This document shows, one piece after another, positions 34,142 to 45,136 of a stretch of DNA of 64,000 nucleotides. Position numbers and translations under genes: made by a program. The notes beneath the pieces were generated by a model, which was not told where the DNA came from, did no database searches, and saw nothing but the letters and a program-made list of their open reading frames with translations. This DNA is from Rhinopithecus roxellana (taxonomy: Eukaryota; Chordata; Mammalia; Primates; Cercopithecidae). Where the stretch lies: contig NC_044558.1 in the NCBI RefSeq assembly GCF_007565055.1, positions 127,398,235 through 127,462,234 on the forward strand. The letters are read 5' to 3'. The stretch's first letter is position 1. Every line of letters starts with the position of its first letter.

Positions 34142-34440
34142 TTGAGACAAAGTCTCACTCTTGTCCCCCAGGCTGGAGTGCGATGGCGCGATCTTGGCTC
34201 ACTGCAACCTCCGCCTCCTGGGTTCAATGGATTCCCCTGCCTCAGCCCCCTGAGTAGCTGGGATTACAGGTGCCTGCCACCATGCCTGGCTAATTTTTGT
34301 ATTTTTAGTAGAGACGGGGTTTCATCATGTTGGCCAGGCTGGTCTTGAACTCCTGATCCCAGGTGATCTACCCGCCTCAGCCTCCCAAAGTGCTGGGATT
34401 ACAGGTGTGAGCCACCAGTGTCCAGCCCACAGTGTTCCTT
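34104..34440 (-). mobile_element. Alu 1 of an adjacent pair, antisense
   Basis: A full-length AluS-like element (about 34117-34427) begins with a long T tract. It is bounded by cacagtgtttctt (34104-34116) and cacagtgttcctt (34428-34440), which differ at one base. Confidence 0.93.
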
Positions 34441-34753
34441 TTTTGAGACGGAGTCTTGCTCTGTCACCCAGGTTGGAGTGCAGTGGCACGATCTCCACTC
34501 ACTGCAACCTTGGCCCCCCGGGTTCAAGCAATTCTCCTGCCTTAGCCACCTGAGTAGCTGGGACTATAGGCGTGCGCCAACACGTTCGGCTAATTTTTTT
34601 TTTTTTTTTTTTTTTTTTTAGTAGAGACAGGGTTTCAACATGTTGGTCAAGCTGGTTTCGAACTCCCGACCTCAGGGGATCCACCCGCCTTGCCTCGCAA
34701 AGTGCTGAGATTACAGGCGTGAGCCACCGCACCCGGCTGTCACAGTATTTCTT
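34428..34753 (-). mobile_element. Alu 2 of an adjacent pair, antisense
   Basis: A second full-length Alu (about 34441-34738) follows immediately. It has a 27-T run at 34593-34619 in its middle linker. It is bounded by cacagtgttcctt (34428-34440) and cacagtatttctt (34741-34753). The three flanking words are copies of one target sequence. Confidence 0.93.
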
Positions 34754-34829
34754 ATGGATTGAAAAATACAATGCCTGGGACAGTAAAAATAAATGCTTAA
34801 AGAGTTTGTGTTGTGCTTTCAGTTTCACC

Positions 34830-35015
34830 CAACACATACTTTCACAGCATTTACCATGTGCCCGTCACTGTTCCAAGTGCTTAATGAATAACTCCCCTAA
34901 TCCTTATAACATCCCCATGATGTTGGTATTAATATACCCATTTTAACAAGGAGGAAACTGACGCTTGAAGAGATCCAGTGCTCTTGCAAAAGTGTACAAG
35001 TAGTGAGTAGTTTGT
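34830..35015 (+). mobile_element. MIR element
   Basis: 'accatgtgcccgtcactgtt' (34852), 'cccattttaacaaggaggaa' (34938) and the following segment match the MIR consensus order. Diverged but clear. Confidence 0.8.
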
Positions 35016-35481
35016 GAAGAACTAGGACTATGATTTTCTCTTGGCTCTTCTCATCCCTTGTTCATTACAAATTCTCACATTATTTATGAAAAATATGCCA
35101 AGTCTTCACTAATTTCTTTTGATTTAGGCACAACTGTGGCCCAGATTCTAACAACCTTTCACTTAGACTACCACCACATTCTAAGTTGGACTCTTCATTT
35201 ACAAGCTCTTTTGTCAACAGATGGCAATAAAATAAGATTTTTTTTCTGTTAAAGATAACTTATTTGATACTTCCTGAAAGTACCCAGTTGCCGTTGTTAT
35301 CAAACTCCAAACCTTGTGCCCACAAACCTTCTAACAAGTGTAACTAAAATGTATTCAGCATTTTATTATACACTAAGCTTTATGCTAAACATGATATATA
35401 ATATATATTATACATATCTCATTTAATATATAATATTTAGAAAAATAACATCACATGTGCTAACTTATATCACATATATTA

Positions 35482-35564
35482 TATCACATTTATTATATGA
35501 GTTTTATAGACATCTTTTTTATGAAAATACAATTTTGATACATCTGCACTGTCCAATATGCTAA
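35482..35564 (+). repeat. local duplicate, copy 1 (includes hAT end)
   Basis: It is about 85% similar to 36784-36879 by eye, including 'gtccaatatgctaa' at the right end. It contains only the first bases of the transposon that follows copy 2. Confidence 0.75.
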
Positions 35565-35574
35565 TATTTAATTT

Positions 35575-35609
35575 TATATATATATATACGTATATATATA
35601 TATATATAA
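35575..35609 (+). repeat. (TA)n microsatellite
   Basis: Alternating TA with one ACG interruption at about 35588. Confidence 0.9.
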
Positions 35610-36783
35610 TCTCATTTAATCCTCATGGAGTGGGTACCATTTTGAGTCCTCGATATGAGGGTATGGAAGCTGAGAGAGACTATATGACTAGCTGGTGGCC
35701 AGTGGATCTAGGCTAAGTCTGTCAAGTGTCAGTTTCCAGGCTGGCCATCTCTACTTCCTTCCTCCCTTACCTCCGTTTGCTTTGTGTTGGTAAGTTTTGT
35801 ATAAAGCTATCTATTTTATTTCCCATTCTACTCTCTTAAATCAGCCTCGGGTATATAATGCTTCATTCCGGAGTCTTTCTTCTTCTCAATCACTTTCCCT
35901 TCATCTCAATCAAATCAAATCAAATCTCTAGTCTGGGAAACACAGCTTGCCCCTCAATTGCTTTGTGGCGAATGCTTCCCAGGTTAATGCTATCAGATAA
36001 GCCCTGGACACTCGTGAACTTTACATATGTTTTGAGTTGTTTTGATGCAGCCTTTTCAAGCTCTATCATTTAGTTTACATCTGATCCTTACGTAGGTGTT
36101 CTGTTTCTTTTCCCTGTATCTCCTCACCCTAGTCTGTGCTAGATAGAAAACAGTAACGTTACAGAAACCTCTGCCAGGCATGGGGAATATTTTTATAAGT
36201 CCTTATAGTTCTAAGTTCTACATTCAAAATTCAAACCCCATCCTAATAGTAAAGAACAAAGAAAGCCTTGTATAACAGGTGCTGTGAAAACAGTATCATT
36301 AATTTCTACTAATGCCTTTTCCTCTTTAAAAAAAAAAAGCAGAATTAGTTGGTTTCTCATTTGACTAGGTTCACATCTTTATGCTACTCGTTGCCTGCCC
36401 TTACATTTTGGTACTTGACTAGGAAAAGGGTACACCATTATATATTTTGTCAACCACAGCCCTTTCTTTTTATCTTGCTTTTGCCTCTGCCATATATTGT
36501 AATCACAGTGTTAATGTAAGCTGTAGAAAATCACATTTATTTATGTGTGGTCTTATCCTCACATAAATGTATCCTTTATTTATATATAGTTCTGTAAAAC
36601 ACATAAGTGCTTGCACAGATACATAGATACACACAATCATTGGAGAACGTATCTGGTAGGATGAGAGGATGCTTGGCTCAGTAAAGGGAAGAGAATTAGA
36701 ATAAGTCCAAGGGATCCTACTTCTATCTTTCCTCTTAGAATTGAGTTATTCCTTGGCTCCCATGTTTTATTGTTTTAACTTAA

Positions 36784-36879
36784 TATCACATGAATTATAC
36801 TATGTATTATGTGAGTTTTATGTACATCTCTTTTTTATGAAAATATGATTTTATACATCTGCACCGTCCAATATGCTAA
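36784..36879 (+). repeat. local duplicate, copy 2
   Basis: Partner of 35482-35564, 1.3 kb away in the same orientation. Its right end runs into the transposon at 36858. Confidence 0.75.
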
Positions 36880-37222
36880 CCACTAGCCACATGTGGCCAT
36901 GCTATACTTGGAATGTAGCTAGTTCAAATTGAATTACTCTAAGCCTAAATATATTCCAGATTTCAAAGACTAGATAAGAAAAATGTGACATTAAATATCT
37001 CCTTAATAATTTTAAATTTTGATCATTTGTTAAAATAACATTTTACTATGCGTGGTTAAATAAAATGTATTTTAACATTTAAATAAAAATTTATTTACCT
37101 TTTTAAAGATATAGAAATTAATTTTACCTGTTTCTTTTTACTTTTAAAATATAGCTACTAGAAAGCCATCACACACATGGCTTTCGTTTGTGGCTCTTAC
37201 CATATTTCTATTGGAGAGTGTT
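36858..37222. mobile_element. hAT-like DNA transposon relic
   Basis: The ends are inverted: caccgtccaata at 36862 and tattggagagtg at 37209 (reverse complement cactctccaata, 10 of 12 matching). Internal subterminal words 'actagccacatgtggcc' and 'ccatcacacacatggcttt' also mirror each other. It has no open frame. I recall the 'agccacatgtggc' family as a Charlie-like MITE but cannot name it. An 8-bp TSD is not clear. Confidence 0.65.
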
Positions 37223-37539
37223 ATTATAGATGTCAGTGATTGTACAATTTTCAGACTTGCATATATGCATGTTGTGTGATGTGTTCATGCAGTTGATGCT
37301 GGATATTTGTTGAAACTAAGAACGTAGATTAGGAACTTGGTGAAAGTAAATTAGTGAATGAGTGATAAGTTGCTGGAAGAGATTGGTTAGTTCAGAGGGC
37401 TAAAATTTGCTGCCAGATATTTAAGAATCTAGGTATCATTAGATATAATGGAGACGCAGAGGCAGGAACTTTACAAACAAATGCTATGGGGTTGATAGAA
37501 AATAAGGTATGATAACTAAGGCATCCGTAAGATAGTTGA
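37223..37539. other. unclassified DNA
   Basis: Nothing recognised. Confidence 0.3.
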
Positions 37540-37800
37540 CAAATAGTTATTGAAGACATGTTAGATGCCAAGTTCTGTTTTAAGCATCAGTGATAGAAAA
37601 TTGATTCACGTGTTACATTTCACCAACCCTCCATGAGCTCCTGGCCTAGGGTGAGAGTAGAAATACATACAATTAACAATGATCCAGTGAGACAGCTAGT
37701 CAGAGTAAACAGTATTTGCTTAAATACCATGTATACAGTACAAAGGAGTAAACAAGCTAAGTTTTAGAAGACCTTGGGCCGCCAAATGGCAATTAGATGA
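37540..37800 (-). mobile_element. L2-like 3' region, antisense
   Basis: 'agatgccaagttctgtttta' (37563) and 'catgagctcctggcctaggg' (37632) follow the antisense L2 3' end. Diverged. Confidence 0.5.
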
Positions 37801-38774
37801 GAGTTTAATCATGTGAAGGGGGGTAAGGGCTCCACAGAGGTTGTCCTGAAATTCTTACTGCTTGTTTTCCTTGGAATAGTTCCATAGGTGGCAGGCTTGA
37901 AACAGAAGGGAGTTCTGGAAGTATTATCTGAGAGAGTTTTTAACTAACTTTATCAACCGTACTTATGGTAACAGAAAATGTGTTAAGTGTAAGTGACTGA
38001 GTGTGCATTTTAAGCGTTGGCCAAACTTCCAACTGCCTAACAACAGAAAAACAAGCACCTGTAGGCCATTCCAGGCATTCTCTCTCCAGGCCTTACTTGG
38101 GTTTATTTGGTTGTGTTTGGGAGAGGAACCGATTTTCAAGTGAAGCAGGTATATCAACATGTTTGGGTCATTACTGTGCAATGGGGTAACCCAACTTTTT
38201 ACACCCCTGTTACATTTTCTAGCAGCAAAGGTGATGTCCTCAACTGTGTGCCAGGCAATGACTGTACCATTATCTCATTCAGTTTTATGCCTATTCGAAA
38301 CGCAACATTTCATTTGGTGACATTTCCAAAGCAGTGTGTAGGAAAGTTGTTCGTGTGATGTTTTTAAGGTCACAGGGCTAACATTTTTGCCCACTTCATC
38401 TGTGAGAACTTGATAGAGAAAAACACTTTGCTTTCTTTCAGGAGAGACATAAAACAGAGATCTGGTCCACTTGTGGATATCGAAGCACCTCTGTGGTCTC
38501 ATGCTTGGGTGGTTTATTGGCTGCAATGTCCTGGCAAAGCTTACATTGCCTGAATTGTGCTCATAAGGAGTTACTCTTTGAATTCATAGAGCTGAGTGGG
38601 TCAACAGATCCCATATATAGTAGTGAGAATCCAGATGATAGTAAGGATAGGATGAGTGAAATTATCTTATTGATTTAATTGATCCATAGAGTTGCTATAA
38701 AATTTTCCAATTCAACAAAAACATTTTTATTGCCCAGTGGTATACTTTTTCATGTTACTCAAGAAAATTCTGTA
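37801..38774. other. unclassified DNA
   Basis: No gene recognised. Overlapping frames near 38001-38358 and 38275-38526 (-) are short and match nothing that I know. Confidence 0.35.
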
Positions 38775-38895
38775 AAAGAGGTACCATTATCCCCATTTAA
38801 CAGAAGAAGAAACTGAGGCCCAGAGACGTGAAATAATGGTCCATTGTTGCCCAGATAAGTTCTGAGTTTCTAATTCGATCTTAGGATTATAGACA
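38775..38895 (+). mobile_element. MIR fragment
   Basis: 'tatccccatttaacagaaga' (38789) and 'gaaactgaggcccagagac' (38809) are diagnostic MIR wording. Confidence 0.8.
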
Positions 38896-39220
38896 CTAAA
38901 ACGAATGCCTTTCTTTCTATGCCATGCAACTACTCATTGATAGCAGGTGAGGGGGGGTTTGCTAGGTAAATCTCGACTCCTGTCAACTCTGACATTTTTT
39001 CTTTCTTTTTTTTCTTTTTTTAGTGACCTGAATATACCATTTAACTTCTCAGACCCCTTAAACAGAGAAAACCAGTTGCTTCTTTCAGTGCAGAATGAAA
39101 AAAATGTATTTCCTATTTTTAAAATAGAGAATATAATGGCAAGGCTATATTTCTGGAAAAAATGCAGAAACAATAACAATTTGAAATATGACAAAGTAAT
39201 ACAGATTTTCTTTTCTGCAG

Positions 39221-39267
<47 letters not shown>

Positions 39268-39699
39268 GCTCTTTTGAAACTGATAGAATCTCATATAGCA
39301 ATTACTCTTTTCTCCAAAATGGAAATGTTACAAAAATAAATTTTTATTCTAAAATAGTATACCAAGCACATTCTATTTCCCTGGAAAGCATGCAAAAACT
39401 ACAAAAAATGACCCTCAAATAGTTGACTTAAACAAAATTTTTTTTTTGCATCTTTCCAGCTTCTGTTTTATTGCTCTTGTTCTGGAAGCTAGAATGTCTG
39501 TCCTAACCAACTGATAGTCATGTATCTCCATCTTATTGGATCTTTTTCTCCTGGGAAAGTAATGGACTCTTCAAGTGCCTTTAGTTAGTTAGGGTTTAGA
39601 AACAGTGTTGGCAATTAAATAAAATAATTAGAAAATCAAAACTGGTTAAATAATTCAATTAATATTGACATTTTCAACATTTAGACTCTGATATTACCA
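38896..39699. other. unclassified DNA with a long CA repeat
   Basis: No gene. The (CA)n at 39222-39264 is translated in both reading frames predicted across it, so those frames are artefacts. Confidence 0.4.
39222..39264 (+). repeat. (CA)21 microsatellite
   Basis: An uninterrupted dinucleotide run of 43 bases. Its length and purity suggest it varies in length between individuals. Confidence 0.97.
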
Positions 39700-39990
39700 G
39701 CCCCTAAGAAACAAGGATACACATACACCATGAACCCTGCCCTCAAGTAGATCAAAGCATTGTAGATGGACAAATATACTGAAAAAAAATGCTACATGCT
39801 AAACACAAAGGGGGGTGCTGAGTGGAGGGAGTAATTAATTATCAAGGGAAGGTTGAGTAAGTTCACCAAAGAGTTCACAGAAATATCATCCAAACTGTAT
39901 TTGAAAGAGACTGCAAGAAGAGAATTCCAGATGAAGGGAAATCATGGACAAAAGCCCTGAGGTTGAATATAACATTTGGATGTAAAACCT
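39700..39990 (-). mobile_element. L2-like 3' region, antisense
   Basis: 'ctgccctcaagtagatcaaa' (39737), 'gaattccagatgaaggga' (39921) and 'caaaagccctgaggtt' (39949) follow the L2 antisense order. Confidence 0.55.
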
Positions 39991-40742
39991 AAAGAAATAA
40001 TTCTTGAATAACTTTTAGGTTACCCGACACTTGTGAAGAAGCTCTATTCAGGTAGTTCGAATTTTTGTTTTTCCTCAAGTCACCTCAGATTATTTTGAAT
40101 TAACAAATGGGTTGGCACAAAATATTTTGTGACATTTGATTGGAATGCTATCTTGTTAAATTTCTTTCTACTTAAACATGATCAATATACATTAATTTAG
40201 TTCATGTATTATATAGCATTCCGGAACAGGAATTAGTCTTGATGAGGCATTCTTTATGATGTTGCTGTTGGAAAACATCAAAATATCTCCAGACAACCTG
40301 TTAATTAAGAAAAAGTAAATTTATAAAAAAATGACTCAATAAGAGTGAACACCACCTTGGCAACTCTAGCAGTGTCTCTGAAGAGGAAGTAAGAAGAGGA
40401 ATATTTATAAGGCTTTGCTGTCTGGGCTGAAGTTCTTTAAGGGAGAGTCTGTTAAGGTAGGAAACTGATTGGGATTGGGCAAAGTTTGTGGTAGAACAGG
40501 CTTTATATAAAAAAAGATTGAAAGACAATGTTTACATTCTCACCAAATAAGAAGAAAATAGCTTATTCAGTAATTGACATGAACATATTTATATACCATA
40601 AGTACAAATAACTAGCAATAGTGATCTGAAAATATTTTCCAAGTGCTCATTATTAGGAGTGAGTAAAATCTTTGACCAGGGAATTATCAATGCTCTGGTA
40701 TGTTTTAGGTTTTATTCTTTTGTCACCGAGTCTGCTTCTGTT
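39991..40742. other. unclassified DNA
   Basis: No gene or repeat recognised. Confidence 0.3.
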
Positions 40743-40965
40743 CTCTCTCTCTCTCTATATATATTTTTCCATAGCTTCTTGGTGAATAGGTGGTATTTGG
40801 TTACATGAGGAAGTTCTTTAGTGGTGATTTGTGAGATTTTGGTGAACCTGTCACCTGAGCAATGTACACTGAACCCAATTTGTAGTCTTTGATTCCTCGC
40901 CCCCTTCCCATTCTTTCCCCCTGAGTTCCCAAAGTCCATTTTGTCATTCTTATCAGGTTCCTTCT
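40743..40965 (-). mobile_element. L1 3' end, antisense, with CT/TA tail
   Basis: 'gaataggtggtatttggtta' (40784), 'gatttgtgagattttggtga' (40826) and 'gagttcccaaagtccatttt' (40923) match an L1PB/L1MA-type antisense 3' UTR. The place of the poly(T) is taken by (TC)n then (TA)n at 40743-40767, suggesting a microsatellite grown from the tail. Confidence 0.7.
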
Positions 40966-41380
40966 GTTCTATTTGTGCCTTGCTGCTTTGGCTGACTGAG
41001 AATAGTCAGTTTTCTGACTCAGGGAACATATTATTATTCACAGACACTTCTCAGTACAGAATTGCTTAAAGATCAGATTTTTAATGCAGAGTCTTTATCC
41101 TCCGTATTGAAATATATCTATTACTCAGGAATAATCAAATTCACTTCCTGAGAGATATTTTAGTTATTATTGTAGCTCTGGTTGATATCTCTACTTCTCT
41201 TGTCTCTGTCCTATCATTGAGGAAATGAGATGAATTGTGTACTGTTGTATTATTTACTGAAAACATTTAAACACCAGCAGTATAATATAGAATGCATATT
41301 ATCTATTTCTTAAAGGTGATTAAATATCATTGAAAACACTTATTAGGGAATATACATTGCAATTAGGCTACATTGAAAGG
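40966..41380. other. unclassified DNA
   Basis: Nothing recognised. Confidence 0.3.
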
Positions 41381-41562
41381 TTCTAATCTAGTAGTTCTCA
41401 ACTTTGTCTATAAATTGGAATTACCTAGGGAAGTTTAAAAAATACTAATGACTGATCCCAACCCCAGAAATTCTGATTTTATTGGTTCTGGGTGTGGAAA
41501 CTTAAAATCTCTCCCCCAGTGATTCTAACATGCAGCCAGGATTGAAGACTACTGCTCTAATT
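41381..41562 (+). mobile_element. MER5A-like hAT transposon relic
   Basis: A 166-base element (41389-41554) has inverted ends tagtagttctc and gaagactactg. The flanks ttctaatc and ctctaatt match at 6 of 8, compatible with an 8-bp hAT TSD. The internal 'aaccccagaaattctgattt' (41460) is the familiar MER5 centre. Confidence 0.8.
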
Positions 41563-42324
41563 GGACACATACTTACAAAGTTGCTAAGCGACAACTGTTT
41601 TTACCAGAGGTCAGCTCTAGAGCATTTATAAATTATCATAAATGAAGGTATAAATGATCTGTTATTGATGAAATGGGTAGTATTTAAGATATGCTGATTC
41701 ACTAGAAATATGATGCAGCTGCCTCAGCCTTGCTTACACAGGACCTAAGAATCGAGTGGTCTGAACCACCTCTGCCCTGATTTAAGAATGACAGCCACCT
41801 CATGTCCCAGTGGAATATTAGCTGACTCCTTCCACTAGGGCATCTGTTTCTAATTAAACTTGTAAGGCTGGGACTTTGCATATACAGAACATTTCATATG
41901 ATTGTTTTCATGGTTGCTTGCTAATAAATGTTGGTATGTGTTACCAAATTCAGTGTAAGGCTTCCTTTTATAATGGCATATCTCCCAGAGATGAGATTAT
42001 AGTGGAAGGACATCCCCTGTCCTCCCTTACCTTTAACCATTGGAAGTTAATGATAACTAACTTAGGGCATTCTGCAATATGTATATTATTTTGTAGGGAG
42101 AAGCTTCCAGGTAAACTTCCATCTACAGTAGAATTCCTCAGAAGCAGTGATGGGGACACCATGAAACTGGAACTGCTCATGTAACAATATTAAAATTTCC
42201 TTTGGTTGAGTTTTTATAATCCGTCATTTGGGCTGTATAGTTATGTTACCCAGTACTCTGATAATTACTGTGAAAGAAATCTTCTGAGTCTAACAGAATC
42301 CTAGCCCTTCTATCTTGTCCACAT
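41563..42324. other. unclassified DNA
   Basis: No gene recognised. A 102-codon frame at 41876-42184 and an antisense frame over it have no features that I know. Confidence 0.35.
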
Positions 42325-43460
42325 AAGTTTATTGGGATATCATTTATATACAGAGAAATGCACAGATATTAAATGTACAGATCAGCCGGCATTGAGCAAT
42401 TGAATACATCTGTGTAACTCTTACCAAGATATAGAACATTATCATCAGCCCAGAAAGGGTACTTGTGCCCCTTTGCATTTAATAACACCCTACCACACAG
42501 ACATTGAGCATTGCTAATTGATTAGTTTTACTTAATCCATTATTTTATTTAAATGGAATCATATAGCATGCATTCTTGTGTCTGGCTGCTTTTCCTCAGC
42601 ATAATGCTTTTGAGATTTATGTGTTGCCTGTTTGAGTAGCCTGTGCCGCCTTCTTGCTGGGAAGTACACTATAGAATAAATGCCACAGTTTGTTTATCCA
42701 TTCTCCTGCTCATGGTCAATGAGCTATATCCAGTTTTTAGCTATTTTGACTAAAACTGCTGTAAACATTTTTATACAAGGCTTTTAGAGGACATGTTTTC
42801 CTTTCCCTTCAATAAATATCTAGGAGTGGAATTGCTGTCATGGGTAGATGTGTGATTGCCATATTATATGTCCACTACCAATGTATGAGTGTCCTAGTTC
42901 CTCCACATCCTAATCAATATTTGTATTCCGTCTTTTTCATTTTGATCATTCTAATGATGTGTAGTGCTTTGTTGTTTATCACTGCATTTTTAATTTTCAT
43001 TTCACTGATGACTATGTTGAACACATTTTTATGTGCTTATTCAATATTTTTATATCATCCTTTATGAACTATCTATTACCTATTTTAATTGAGTTGTTTA
43101 CCATTTTGTTTTTGCGTTGCAGGGATTTTTTGTTTTGAATTCCAATCTTCTGTCATTTATGTGTTGCCAATATTTTTCCCAGCCTATCTTCTTAATGGAA
43201 GTTTTGGTAAAAATAAGTTTTCAATTTTGATCAATACGATTTATCACTTTTTTTCTCTTGTAGATAGTGTTTTCTCTGTCTTATCTGAGAAATATTTGCC
43301 TATCTCATGGTTGAAAAATATACCTCTATGTTTTCCTCTACAAGTTTTATAATTTTAACTTTTATATTTGGGTCTGAAAATCATCTTGAAATAATTTTTG
43401 CAGATGGTAACTTTTCTTTTCCCACTGAATGTAATTTGGTGCTCTGGTTAAACATCGTCT
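42325..43460 (-). mobile_element. L1M 3' part, antisense
   Basis: The antisense 3' UTR and ORF2 end of an old L1 run from 'tttattgggatatcatttat' (42329) through 'tttgtttatccattctcctg' (42690) to the ORF2 wording near 43330. Frames at 42840 and 43089 fall inside it. No TSD is visible. Confidence 0.8.
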
Positions 43461-44753
43461 GACAGTATATGTGTGATCCATCCCTTCTATTTTGAGAAAC
43501 AAATTTAATAGCCATGAAATAATAGAAGAATGTGCAATTACATAATAAATTATGTGCTATATACGCTTACCAACGAAAGTGTTTCTTTTGTTTTTTTAAC
43601 ATAGCAGAAGACAAGCATCCTGTCATGTTTCCTTTATTTCTCATTAAAATATTCAGGAAACATCATGGATCGTTATCAAATAGCAACAAAAGTAAAAAGC
43701 GAAAGTAAAATACCAAAATCTAAGGAATTTTTTCTACTAACTGAGTTAGTCAGAATGGGTTGCCTTGTTGTGAATCTTTTTTCATTCATTATACTCAGCA
43801 CTTAATAAACATTTTCATTCTGGAGATTCATATTCTTTAGTTATAAAACATTTTATTGTATTAGTTTTTTGATGATTATCTCCCCACCAGCATCTTATCT
43901 GTTCTCTTTCTGGAGTTCCTATTAGTTGCATGAAATATCTCCTAGGTGAATCCTCATTATTCATATTTTTTTCTCTTACCCATCTCATTGGCTTTGTGTC
44001 TTACTTTCTGAGACATTATTATTATGGAGTAGGGGCTATTTCCAGGATATTGTTTTCTAAGACTTCTTTTGAATTTTGTACTGCGGAAATTATATTTTAA
44101 AATTCCAAGAGCTCTCTTTTTTTGGATTTTTTCGTTATTATACTTTTTCCTTATTTAATTGATCTGTTAACATCTTTTAATTCTATGACAATGTTATGAT
44201 TGTTCTCACCTGCCTTGTCTGTTGTCTGCACATTCTCTGTTTCCTCCTAGCTACTTTTTCCCATTTGTTCATTTTCCTAGCTACATTTTATGCTGGATTC
44301 TTTTCTTAAATGCCAAATAATCATTGGCTGCCCATTCATTTTAGTGAGGAGGTAAAGACCTGGTTGGAAGATCGTTGGGTAGGGGAAGGCTTATACACTG
44401 ATAACTTTTACTCTAGGAAAGTCATATGACAAGCTCATTAGCTTTGTCATTAGGGGACCTACATGTTAGTAGATGTGAGTCTTTCTCTATTTTCTCTAGA
44501 TAAAGGGTCCTGCAATATTCTGTCTGGAGACATCAGTTTGGCTGCTGCCATTCTGGAGCCAGGTGGACAGGGGTTTGGGAGAGTGGCTCTGTGTTCAGTA
44601 TGTTAATCCCCTGTTTTTGGTATGGCTGCACACTGGCCCTTCTTTGTACCTGGAGGTTGGGGTTACTCTTGGAAGGTTGTCCACAGAATAAATCTTTGGT
44701 CTCTTGCTTTCCTCCTGGAAATTCTCCATTTTTGGCACAGATCTAACTGCTTC
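43461..44753. other. unclassified DNA, possible L1/HAL1 remains
   Basis: The part at about 43880-44130 weakly resembles antisense L1/HAL1 ORF1 ('ggagttcctattagttgcat' at 43912). The rest is not recognised. Confidence 0.3.
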
Positions 44754-45136
44754 TGTATGAGTCTGTTCTCACATTGCTGTAAGGAAATACCCAAGACTGG
44801 GTAACTTACAAAGGAAAGAGGTTTAAATGACTCAGTTTAGCATGGCTGGGAGGCCTCAGAAAACTTACAATCATGGTGGAAGGCAAAGGGGAAGCAAGGC
44901 ACCTTCTTCACAAGGCAGCAGGAAGGAGAATGCCAAGCAAAGTGGGAAGAGTCCCTTGTAAAATCATCAGATCTCGTGAGAACTCCCTCACTCTCACGAA
45001 AACAGCCTGGGGCAAACCACCCCCATCATTCAATAACCTGGTCTCTCTCTTGACACATGCGGATTATAGGGAAGATGGAGATTACAATTCAAGATGAGAT
45101 TTAGGTGGGGACACAAAGTCTAACCATGTCAGCTTC
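44749..45136 (-). mobile_element. MaLR solo LTR (THE1/MST type), antisense, with TSD
   Basis: The LTR spans 44754-45131, from tgtatgagtctgttctcaca to accatgtca on the plus strand. It has the family's 'aagactgggtaacttacaaa' and 'tcagatctcgtgagaactcc' landmarks in reverse. The 5-bp TSD GCTTC is exact at 44749-44753 and 45132-45136. The small frame at 44873 is LTR sequence. Confidence 0.93.

Larger units (their letters stand above)
35016..36783. other. unclassified AT-rich DNA
   Basis: It contains a TA-rich microsatellite (35575-35609), a first copy of a locally duplicated segment (35482-35564), and no recognised gene. Very AT-rich from about 35370 to 35610. Confidence 0.4.

Noticed and set aside
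34055..34946. Several frames on both strands in 34055-34946
   Set aside because: All translate Alu sequence and its T/A tracts.
38947..39339. 130-codon frame including a His-Thr run, and its antisense Cys-Val counterpart
   Set aside because: Both are kept open by the CA microsatellite and show no other protein features.
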